From the NCBI GenBank assembly GCA_910589185.1, contig CAJUSU010000016.1, forward strand, positions 1-37,596: a stretch of 37,596 nt of DNA, written 5' to 3'. The notes under the pieces were generated by a model. The model saw only the letters and a list, made by a program, of their open reading frames with translations, was not told the DNA's origin and made no database searches. A program made the translations under genes and the position numbers. Positions 24,289-31,119 of the stretch are shown here, piece after piece. How positions within the stretch are numbered: the first letter of the stretch is position 1; each line of letters opens with the position of its first letter. The stretch is from an uncultured Clostridia bacterium. GTDB lineage: Bacteria > Bacillota > Clostridia > TANB77 > CAG-508.

Positions 24289-25365
24289 TTAAATGCAAAA
24301 TCCTGGTGCTACACCGCCAGTATACCCCGCATCGTTACCGTTGCTATGTCCATTACTATCTATTGTGCAAAAGAGACCTCTGTTATAATAATAAGATGAA
24401 CGGAGCCACCACCAAAGCGTATCACCTGATGCGTTTGGTCTCTTTTTGCGTTCTGCACTCGGACTGTTCCATGTATCTGTTACTCCTTGGTAATATTTAT
24501 ACTGTTCTCCCTCTTTGGTTATTGCATATCCTCTTGTATCTCCTCCATCATATCCCACATTTACTACTTCACTTGACGCTAATAACCATAAGTAATCATT
24601 ACATATCGTTACACTACTTGCATCATTGTACGTTGCAATATAATTTTTCTTTACTTGTTTAATATAGCTTTTGTTATTTAAATTTGCTCCTAAGCCTCCA
24701 ATCGCTTCACTTTGAGTTGCATCATTTGTTGTATATCCATTTAAATCTTTTCTCATTTGTGTTGCTGCCCAACCATTTTCATTTATATGGGTTGTGTTCA
24801 TTGACATATATGTGTCACCTGTCATAAAGTCTAAAAATTCAAAACTGATACTTGCCTTTTCATGCGTTCCTCCGTAAACTGTTTGGTCTACTAAATCATC
24901 GTGTTTAAATCCTAATACTCTTACTCTTCTTACTTCTCCGTTATACTCTACTTCAAAGATATCTCCTGGTTTGATAGTATAACTTTTTCCATCTATTATT
25001 ATTTTTACTTTTTCTGTTTCTCTTGTAATTGTATCATCTTTTGCTATCTCTTTTGCTATTTTTTCGATGGTTGCCCAATCTGCTTTTATATTTTCTATTG
25101 GAACTTCTTCTGGCCTGGTTGCTCCTCCATTTCCTGTTTCATTCAAATATTCATTTACCATATTATCGATTGAATTCATATACTCTTGCTCATTTTTTAT
25201 TGCTTCATCTGTTTTATTTTTCGCCTCTTGCGCCTTCTTAAAGATACTATTTTCTCCCATTGTGTACATTATAGTTATTCCTGCCAATATTAACAATACC
25301 ACTATTGTCACTACTAATGCTACAAGCGTTATACCTGATTGCTTTTTGCTGAACTTTTCTTTCAT
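24289..25365 (-). CDS. Prepilin-like protein with variable lectin-like C-terminus (copy A)
   Basis: A 358-residue protein with a class III signal: KKQSG then ITLVALVVTIVVLLILAGIT, cleaved after Gly11, with Ala rather than Glu at position +5 of the mature form. After an amphipathic helix (about 40-75) come a linker and a central domain (RRVRVLGFKHDDLVDQTVYG, FEFLDFMTGDTYM) and a C-terminal fold ending DTLWWWLRS, a variable stretch, and GVAPGFCI. The last part resembles DUF6273 or C-type-lectin-like modules. It is the third gene of a tandem set with copies B and C, and is nearly identical to C outside the variable parts. Probable role: surface pilin-like adhesin. No prepilin peptidase or pilus motor is in the window. 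Confidence 0.85.
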   Translation of the reverse strand: MKEKFSKKQSGITLVALVVTIVVLLILAGITIMYTMGENSIFKKAQEAKNKTDEAIKNEQEYMNSIDNMVNEYLNETGNGGATRPEEVPIENIKADWATIEKIAKEIAKDDTITRETEKVKIIIDGKSYTIKPGDIFEVEYNGEVRRVRVLGFKHDDLVDQTVYGGTHEKASISFEFLDFMTGDTYMSMNTTHINENGWAATQMRKDLNGYTTNDATQSEAIGGLGANLNNKSYIKQVKKNYIATYNDASSVTICNDYLWLLASSEVVNVGYDGGDTRGYAITKEGEQYKYYQGVTDTWNSPSAERKKRPNASGDTLWWWLRSSYYYNRGLFCTIDSNGHSNGNDAGYTGGVAPGFCI

Positions 25366-25453
25366 TTCTCCTTTTTTCCTCCGTTTCTCTTTTTATGCCT
25401 TCTATTTCTTTTTTTGTTATTGCATAATTCCTTGGTGTTCTACAAGTCAGATC
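25366..25453 (-). repeat. Repeated intergenic segment between pilin copies A and B
   Basis: This 88-bp spacer matches the one at 26732-26827 over most of its length, including GACTTGTA, the block AATTATGCAATAACAAAAAA and the GGAGGAAAAA ribosome binding region. It shows that whole gene-plus-leader units were duplicated. Confidence 0.75.
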
Positions 25454-26731
25454 CTAAATGCAAAATCCTGGTGCTACGCCGCCAACATAGCTTGCAAGGC
25501 TATTATAGTCTGCACTTCCATTACGATAGACAAATCCAAAGTTGTTGTTGTAATTGCAGCCAGGCGAACGAAGCCACCACCAGCTAGCACTGCCTGAGGA
25601 AGACGTCTTCTTTATACGGTTTGTACTCTCTGCATTCCAATCTTCTGTTATTTCTTGATAAAATTTATATTGACTTCCTTCTGATGTTACTGCATATGCA
25701 TAATATCCATCTGCATGTCCAGCTTTTACTACTTCGCTTGATGCTAGCATCCATAAATAATCATTACATATTGCTACACTACTTGCGTTATTATATGTTG
25801 CAATGTACTTCTTCTTTACTTGTTTTATATAACTCTTATTATTTAAGTTTGCTCCTAGTCCTTCTAATGTTCTATTTTGGATTGTACTATTATCTAAATA
25901 TCCGTTTAAGTCTTTTCTCATTTTTGTGTTTGCCCAACCACCTGCATTAGTATCACTTTCGTTCATTGGCATATAGTTTTCTCCTGTCATAAAATCTAAG
26001 AATTCAAAACTGATACCTGCTTTTGTATATGTTTCTCCATATACTGTTTGATCCACTAAATCGTCATGTTTAAATCCTAATACTCTTACTCTTCTATAAG
26101 TATTTTCATATTTCACATCATAAATATCTCCTACATTAATTGTATAACTAATTCCTTCTACTACTGCTGTTGCTGATGTAGAACTGCTTGTTATACTGTT
26201 ATCTTTTGTTATAACATTTGCTTTTTTGTTCATGAGTTCCCAATCTGTTTCGACTGTAAAATTACAACTGGCTTTTAATTCTGTTTCATTAGTTATAGTA
26301 GCTGTTATTACTACTTCTCCTGCTTTGATTCCTGTTACTAATCCAGTATCACTTACTGTCGCTATATTTGTATCACTGGAACTCCAATTGAATGTTTTAT
26401 TTGTTGCATTACTTGGCTTTACAGTTGCTATTAACTGAAATGTGCTACTTGGTTCTATTGTTTCTGTTGTTCGATTTAGGCTGATACTTTTTTCTACTGT
26501 TTCTCCTGCTATATATTTGTCTAGCATATTATCAATACTATTCATATACTCTTGCTCATTTTGGATTGCTTGTTCTGTCTTATTTTTTGCTTCTTGCGCT
26601 TTTTGGAAGATACTGTTATCTCCCATTGTGTACATTATGGTGATTCCTGCCAAGATTAACAATACCACTATTGTCACTACTAATGCTACAAGTGTTATAC
26701 CTGATTGTTTTTGGCTAAATTTTTCTTTCAT
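25454..26731 (-). CDS. Prepilin-like protein with Ig-like and lectin-like domains (copy B)
   Basis: A 425-residue paralogue of copies A and C with the same class III signal (KKQSG then ITLVALVV) and helix. It differs in having a bacterial Ig-like (BIG2) domain at about 81-165, recognised from KSISLNRTTETIEPSSTFQL, ATVKPSNATNKTFNWSSSD and VSDTGLVTGIKAGEVVITAT, which replaces the short Gly/Pro/Glu linker of the others. The central domain (RRVRVLGFKHDDLVDQTVYG) and C-terminal WWWLRSPGCN...GVAPGFCI are retained, with one extra codon in the variable stretch. The Ig module would lengthen the stalk. Middle gene of the three. Confidence 0.86.
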   Translation of the reverse strand: MKEKFSQKQSGITLVALVVTIVVLLILAGITIMYTMGDNSIFQKAQEAKNKTEQAIQNEQEYMNSIDNMLDKYIAGETVEKSISLNRTTETIEPSSTFQLIATVKPSNATNKTFNWSSSDTNIATVSDTGLVTGIKAGEVVITATITNETELKASCNFTVETDWELMNKKANVITKDNSITSSSTSATAVVEGISYTINVGDIYDVKYENTYRRVRVLGFKHDDLVDQTVYGETYTKAGISFEFLDFMTGENYMPMNESDTNAGGWANTKMRKDLNGYLDNSTIQNRTLEGLGANLNNKSYIKQVKKKYIATYNNASSVAICNDYLWMLASSEVVKAGHADGYYAYAVTSEGSQYKFYQEITEDWNAESTNRIKKTSSSGSASWWWLRSPGCNYNNNFGFVYRNGSADYNSLASYVGGVAPGFCI

Positions 26732-26827
26732 TTTTCCTTTTTCCTCCGTTCCTTTTTTATGCCTTTTACTTCTTGTTGTTTCTTTTTTGTTATTGCATAA
26801 TTCTTTGGCGTTTTTACAAGTCAGACC
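26732..26827 (-). repeat. Repeated intergenic segment between pilin copies B and C
   Basis: This 96-bp spacer is homologous to 25366-25453, with a few small indels. The repeated leaders give three closely similar units that can recombine with each other. Confidence 0.75.
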
Positions 26828-27913
26828 CTAAATGCAAAATCCAGGCGCTACTCCATAAATGTAGTTCGCCCATCCAGTTGTGCTATTACCGTCAGAGTAG
26901 ACATCACAGAAGCTACTGCTGTTATCGTAATGAAGTGAACGGAGCCACCAGCGGTTTGCACTGCCTGAGGATGATGTCTTTTTAACAAAGTTGCTATTTG
27001 CTGCACTTGGATCTATTCCTCCCTCGTGGTCTTTATACCATTTATACTGGTCTCCCTCTTTTGCTATGGCTAGTCCATATGCTGCTTCACTATAATCACT
27101 TCTTCCTTTACTCCATACTTCGCTACAACTTAATAACCATAGATAGTCGTTACATGTACTTGTACTTGCATTGTTATATGTTGGAATGTACGTTTTCTTT
27201 ACTTGTTTAATATAACTCTTATTATTTAAGTTTGCTCCTAAGCCTCCAATTGCTCCACTTTGGGTTGCATTGCTTGTTGTATATCCATTTAAGTCTTTTC
27301 TCATTTGCGTTGCTCCCCAACCATTTTCATTCGTATTAGTTTCGTTTATTGACATATATGTATCCCCTGTCATGAAATCTAAAAATTCAAAGCTGATACT
27401 TGCTTTTTCGTGTGTTCCCCCATATACTGTTTTATCCACTAAGTCATCATGTTTAAAGCCTAGTACTCTTACTCTTCTTACTTCTCCGTTATACTCTACT
27501 TCAAATATATCTCCTACACTTATTGTGTATTTTTTGTTATCTATTATTACCATTACTTTCTCTGTTTCACTTGTAATAGTATCATCTTTTGCCATTTCTT
27601 TTGCTATTTTTTCGATTGTTGCCCAATCTGCTTTTATATTTTCTATTGGAACTTCCTCTGGCCTGGTTGCTCCTCCATTTCCTGTTTCATTCAAATATTC
27701 ATTTACCATATTATCGATTGAATTCATATACTCTTGCTCATTTTTTATTGCTTCATCTGTTTTATTTTTCGCCTCTTGTGATTTTTTAAAGATACTGTTG
27801 TCTCCCATTGTATACATTATGGTGATTCCTGCCAAGATTAACAATACCACTATTGTCACTACTAATGCTACAAGTGTTATACCTGATTGTTTTTGGCTGA
27901 ATTTTTCTTTCAT
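26828..27913 (-). CDS. Prepilin-like protein with variable lectin-like C-terminus (copy C)
   Basis: A 361-residue protein, first of the tandem set. I place the start at ATG 27913 (MKEKFSQKQSG), matching copies A and B and following GGAGGAAAAAGGAG; an in-frame ATG at 27958 would add 15 residues absent from the paralogues. Domain order is as in copy A: class III signal, helix, NETGNGGATRPEEVP linker, central domain (RVLGFKHDDLVDKTVYG), then NRWWLRSLHYDNSSSF and GVAPGFCI. Differences from copy A are concentrated in two C-terminal parts: around the codons after LLSCSEVW and in the last 30 codons before GVAPGFCI. Transcribed from the promoter at 28015-28044. Confidence 0.86.
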   Translation of the reverse strand: MKEKFSQKQSGITLVALVVTIVVLLILAGITIMYTMGDNSIFKKSQEAKNKTDEAIKNEQEYMNSIDNMVNEYLNETGNGGATRPEEVPIENIKADWATIEKIAKEMAKDDTITSETEKVMVIIDNKKYTISVGDIFEVEYNGEVRRVRVLGFKHDDLVDKTVYGGTHEKASISFEFLDFMTGDTYMSINETNTNENGWGATQMRKDLNGYTTSNATQSGAIGGLGANLNNKSYIKQVKKTYIPTYNNASTSTCNDYLWLLSCSEVWSKGRSDYSEAAYGLAIAKEGDQYKWYKDHEGGIDPSAANSNFVKKTSSSGSANRWWLRSLHYDNSSSFCDVYSDGNSTTGWANYIYGVAPGFCI

Positions 27914-28014
27914 TTCTCCTTTTTCCTCCATTTTCTTTAGTATTTCCCTTTTTAACAATTTTATACATAAATTTTCAGAATATTTTAGTATTCATATATA
28001 GTATATTTATATAT

Positions 28015-28044
28015 ATCTTATCAATACGTATTGTAAAATGTCAA
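28015..28044 (-). promoter_or_regulatory. Promoter of the pilin array with a 12-bp palindrome in its spacer
   Basis: Minus-strand TTGACA (28044-28039) and TAAGAT (28020-28015) are 18 bp apart. The spacer contains the perfect palindrome CAATACGTATTG (28022-28033), well placed for a repressor. The leader to the ATG at 27913 is about 95 bases. Confidence 0.75.
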
Positions 28045-28103
28045 TATGCTTTTTTAACTTTTCTCTACTCATTTCATTTTTTATAATTTATTGCTTTTAG
28101 AAA

Positions 28104-28132
28104 TTGACTTTTTTCCTTTTGTGGTATATGAT
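28104..28132 (+). promoter_or_regulatory. rbr: Rubrerythrin promoter
   Basis: TTGACT (28104-28109) and TATGAT (28127-28132) are separated by 17 bp and lead to AGGAGGA (28157-28163) in front of the ATG. The AT-rich dyad AATAATATTATT (28143-28154) falls in the short leader and might be an operator, but it does not clearly match a PerR box. Confidence 0.75.
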
Positions 28133-28167
28133 GTAGACGTTAATAATATTATTTTAGGAGGAAAATT

Positions 28168-28701
28168 ATGGAATTAAAGGGTTCAAGAACAGAGGCTAAT
28201 TTAAGAGCTGCATTTTCAGGAGAATCAGAAGCTAGAAATAAGTATACTTATTTTGCTAGTGTTGCTAAAAAAGAAGGATATGAGCAAATCGCTGCTATTT
28301 TTTTAGAAACTGCTGAAAATGAAAAAGAACATGCTAAATTACATTTTAAATATTTAAGTGGTATCGGAGATACCCTATCTAATCTAAATGATGCAGCTGC
28401 TGGTGAAAATTATGAATGGACAGATATGTATGCTAATTTTGCTAAAGTTGCTGATGAAGAAGGATTTGCAGAAATCGCGGCTACTTTTAGAGGAATTGCA
28501 GAAGTTGAAAAACATCATGAAGAAAGATATAGAAAACTAATTGAAAATCTAGGAAATGGTGAAGTTTTCAAAAAAGGAAGTATTACTGTTTGGAAATGTA
28601 GAAACTGTGGACATATTCATGTTGGTATGGAAGCTCCTACTATTTGTCCTGTTTGTAAACATCCACAAGCATATTTTGAAGTAAATTGCGAAAATTATTA
28701 A
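28168..28701 (+). CDS. rbr: Rubrerythrin
   Basis: A 177-residue non-haem iron peroxidase that reduces hydrogen peroxide in anaerobes. The four-helix ferritin-like domain carries the diiron ligands in FSGESEARNKY (Glu19), ENEKEHAKLH (Glu52, His55) and AEVEKHHEERY; the C-terminal rubredoxin domain has CRNCGH and CPVCKH (about 149-168) holding a mononuclear iron. Length and order are typical. It is alone in its transcript, with its own promoter and a terminator shared with truB. Presence fits an obligate anaerobe. Confidence 0.97.
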   Translation: MELKGSRTEANLRAAFSGESEARNKYTYFASVAKKEGYEQIAAIFLETAENEKEHAKLHFKYLSGIGDTLSNLNDAAAGENYEWTDMYANFAKVADEEGFAEIAATFRGIAEVEKHHEERYRKLIENLGNGEVFKKGSITVWKCRNCGHIHVGMEAPTICPVCKHPQAYFEVNCENY

Positions 28702-28709
28702 TAGAAAAA

Positions 28710-28734
28710 GACTAAGAATTTTATGTTCTTAGTC
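28710..28734. terminator. Bidirectional terminator shared by rbr and truB
   Basis: GACTAAGAA (28710-28718) and TTCTTAGTC (28726-28734) form a perfect nine-base stem with T-rich flanks on both sides. It overlaps the truB stop codon (28729-28731), so the two convergent genes share it. Confidence 0.88.
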
Positions 28735-29643
28735 CTTTATATTTTTTATCACAATTTCTCTTTTCAATAAACCATTTTCTATAATGCCAGTTCCAATAAA
28801 TTGATTTTTTTCATTATAAATTCGATAAATTTCATGTTTCTCTTTTCTCGTCTGCTGTACACCATTGTAAAATAAAGTTAATTGTCTTTCGTTTAATACT
28901 ATACTGGATTTATCTTTGAAAAATTGCTCTATTGTTATTAAGTTCTCTTTCCAGAAGTTTGTGCCTTGATTTTTTTCTGCTTGTTTCATTGTTTCTGAAG
29001 TCTCTATTGCCCTGATATCTATAGCTTGCCCTAAGGTAAATTTCCCTACTTTAATACGATTTAATTCTTTCATATATCCTACTGTATTCAACTTTTCTGC
29101 TATTGTTTCACATAAGCTTCTAATATATGTACCTTTTGAACAGTGCACTCTAAAAGAAATTGCTTTTTCTTCTTCATTGAGGTCTATTAACTGCATATTA
29201 TAAATTTCAATCTCACGTTCTGGAATTTCTATTTCTTCATTTTTTCTTGCATACTCATATAGCTTCTTTCCCTCTATTTTAATTGCAGAATAAATAGGCG
29301 GTCTTTGTTTTTGTTTTCCTTCTAATTGTTTTAATACTGTCTGTATTCTTTCTGTCTTTACTAAATTAGTGTTTACTCCCTTTTCTTCAATTACTTTTCC
29401 TTCTCCATCTGCTGTATCCGTTTTTTGCCCTAGTTGAACTACTGCCTCATAAATTTTGTCATGTTCGATTAAGTATTTAGAAAGCTTTGTTCCTTCACCT
29501 AATAGTAATGGAAGCACGCCTGTTGCTATAGGGTCTAATGTCCCTGTATGCCCTACTTTTGTTTTGGCTATTCTTTTTACTTTGGCTACTACATCATGTG
29601 AAGTACAGCCTTTTTCTTTTTTTACTATTAAAATTCCATCCAT
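28729..29643 (-). CDS. truB: tRNA pseudouridine(55) synthase TruB
   Basis: A 304-residue enzyme that makes pseudouridine 55 in the T-loop of tRNAs. The catalytic aspartate is Asp37 in GHTGTLDPIATGVLPLLLGE (31-50); the opening GILIVKKEKGCTSHDVV and the RPPIYSAIKIEGKKLYEYAR stretch (about 112-131) are also typical, and a PUA-like C-terminal part follows. It is the last gene of the rimP-infB operon, as often seen in Firmicutes. Confidence 0.96.
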   Translation of the reverse strand: MDGILIVKKEKGCTSHDVVAKVKRIAKTKVGHTGTLDPIATGVLPLLLGEGTKLSKYLIEHDKIYEAVVQLGQKTDTADGEGKVIEEKGVNTNLVKTERIQTVLKQLEGKQKQRPPIYSAIKIEGKKLYEYARKNEEIEIPEREIEIYNMQLIDLNEEEKAISFRVHCSKGTYIRSLCETIAEKLNTVGYMKELNRIKVGKFTLGQAIDIRAIETSETMKQAEKNQGTNFWKENLITIEQFFKDKSSIVLNERQLTLFYNGVQQTRKEKHEIYRIYNEKNQFIGTGIIENGLLKREIVIKNIKD

Positions 29644-29679
29644 TTTTATTTTCCTTTATTTTTTCCTCACAGTATAATA

Positions 29680-29713
29680 AATATCTATTATACAAGTGGC
29701 TATAATAGATATT
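29680..29713. repeat. 13-bp perfect inverted repeat between nrnA and truB
   Basis: AATATCTATTATA (29680-29692) and TATAATAGATATT (29701-29713) flank an eight-base loop. No T-run follows on the minus strand, so a terminator is unlikely; it may be an RNA hairpin protecting or processing the transcript between nrnA and truB. Confidence 0.6.
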
Positions 29714-29729
29714 CATTGTTTCTATAAAA

Positions 29730-30677
29730 TTAAAGTAATCTAATTACTTCATTTAATACCTTTTCTTTTGCTTGTTCTATCGTTCCTTGAATAGTAGCTC
29801 CTGCTGCTCTAGCGTGTCCGCCACCACCAAATATGGCACATGCATCTGCTACATTAACATAGTTGTTTGAACGAAGTGAAATTTTACATCCTTTTTCTGT
29901 TTGACGAATAAAAATAGAAACTTCTACTCCTTCTACACATCTTCCAATATCTACTATTCCTTCATGGTCTCCACTTTCTGCTCCAACTTTTTCCTCATCT
30001 TCTGCTGTGATATAAGTATAAGCAATCTTTCCTTCTTCTAAAAACTCTACTCTATTACTAGCCAATCTATGTAACTCAAAATTTGGCTTTGTTTTCGTTT
30101 CTAATACTTGACGATAGATGCTAGACACATTAACACCTTTATTTAATAGCCACGCTGCAAATTCAAATGTTTCTGCTGTTACACCTTGATATTTGAATCC
30201 ACCTGTATCTGTAATAATTCCAGCCAAAATACAAGTACCAATTTCTTTTGTCATTTCTATTCCAAAGTATTCTAAAATGACCAATAAAATTTGTGCGCAG
30301 GCTGGTGCTGCTGGATTGACATAGTTATAATCTCCAAACATAGTATTCGTACTATGGTGGTCAATGCAAACCTTTACCTTTGCATTTTCAAAATAGTTAG
30401 CAAATCCATTTAACATTTTAATTGTTGCGCAGTCCAATGATATGGCTAAATCGTAATTTTCTATATCACTTTCTGTTTTAATATCTTCTACACCTGGTAA
30501 GCAATTAAAAACTTTAGAATGTACTGGTATAACCACATCTGGATTTTTTCCAAATGCTCTCAAAGCATGATACATTGCTAAACTACTTCCTATGGCATCA
30601 CCATCCGGGTGTTCATGTGTTAATATTACAATTTTTTCTGCTTTTTTGATTTCTTCTAATATGTTATCTAACGTCAT
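29730..30677 (-). CDS. nrnA: DHH/DHHA1 bifunctional oligoribonuclease and PAP phosphatase NrnA
   Basis: A 315-residue phosphoesterase that degrades nano-RNAs and 3'-phosphoadenosine 5'-phosphate. The DHH domain shows HEHPDGDAIGSS, SLDCA and CIDHHSTN (the DHH motif); the DHHA1 domain ends with FGGGGHARAAGA. I place the start at ATG 30677 (MTLDNILEEI), with AAGGAG nine bases upstream; the longer frame to 30722 would run across a palindromic repeat and has no ribosome binding site. In the operon between rbfA and truB. Confidence 0.94.
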   Translation of the reverse strand: MTLDNILEEIKKAEKIVILTHEHPDGDAIGSSLAMYHALRAFGKNPDVVIPVHSKVFNCLPGVEDIKTESDIENYDLAISLDCATIKMLNGFANYFENAKVKVCIDHHSTNTMFGDYNYVNPAAPACAQILLVILEYFGIEMTKEIGTCILAGIITDTGGFKYQGVTAETFEFAAWLLNKGVNVSSIYRQVLETKTKPNFELHRLASNRVEFLEEGKIAYTYITAEDEEKVGAESGDHEGIVDIGRCVEGVEVSIFIRQTEKGCKISLRSNNYVNVADACAIFGGGGHARAAGATIQGTIEQAKEKVLNEVIRLL

Positions 30678-30690
30678 ATTTTTCTCCTTT

Positions 30691-30765
30691 TGTCCAGTTA
30701 GGGACGTTAGTTTAACGGACAATATTATGTCAAATGTCCGCTAAACTAACGTCCCTAATCGGACA
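30691..30765. repeat. Palindromic repeat element upstream of nrnA
   Basis: Two 31-base arms (30691-30721 and 30735-30765) are inverted copies matching at 28 of 31 positions, around a 13-base loop. Each arm begins TGTCC and ends GGACA. The core TAAACTAACGTCCC recurs in the element at 36885-36933. The layout is like REP or MITE sequences mobilised by RAYT/IS200-type transposases (inference). It lies in the rbfA-nrnA spacer and would form a very stable hairpin in the operon mRNA. Confidence 0.8.
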
Positions 30766-31119
30766 CTATTTTTCTTTGTGATTTAACTCATTTAATATTT
30801 TATCTATCTTAGCACCGTATTCCATAGAATCATCTATTTCAAAACTTAGCTCTGGTGTTACTCTTAAATTCATGGTTTTAGCAATTTGTGCACGTATAAA
30901 ACCTGCTGACTCTTTTAAGCCTTCCATTGTTTTAGTATTACTTTTTGAATTTAATAAACTTACATAAACTTTAGCATATCTAAAGTCTGGTGTAATTCTT
31001 ACTTTTGTCACACTAACCATGCCTGTTACTTTTGAATTTTGAAGTTCAAAAGTAAGGACATTGCTAATCGTTTTTTTCAATTCTTCATTTACACGGTCTA
31101 ATCTATTGTTTTTGGTCAT
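30766..31119 (-). CDS. rbfA: Ribosome-binding factor A
   Basis: A 117-residue single KH-fold protein that helps mature the 30S subunit (16S rRNA 5' end). Typical elements are RLDRVNEELKKTISNVLTFE at the start, KVTGMVSVTKVRITPDFRYA (about 30-49), KVYVSLLN and LRVTPELSFEIDDSMEYGAK near the end. Its start overlaps the infB stop by four bases (ATGA), so the two are translationally coupled. Confidence 0.95.
   Translation of the reverse strand: MTKNNRLDRVNEELKKTISNVLTFELQNSKVTGMVSVTKVRITPDFRYAKVYVSLLNSKSNTKTMEGLKESAGFIRAQIAKTMNLRVTPELSFEIDDSMEYGAKIDKILNELNHKEK

Noticed and set aside
25067..25597. Plus-strand frames of 176 and 243 codons over the pilin genes
   Set aside because: They are antisense shadows of the conserved pilin coding sequence, repeated in each copy for that reason.
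30678..30722. Longer nrnA start at 30722
   Set aside because: It lies inside a palindromic repeat and lacks a ribosome binding site; ATG 30677 has one and matches the usual family start.
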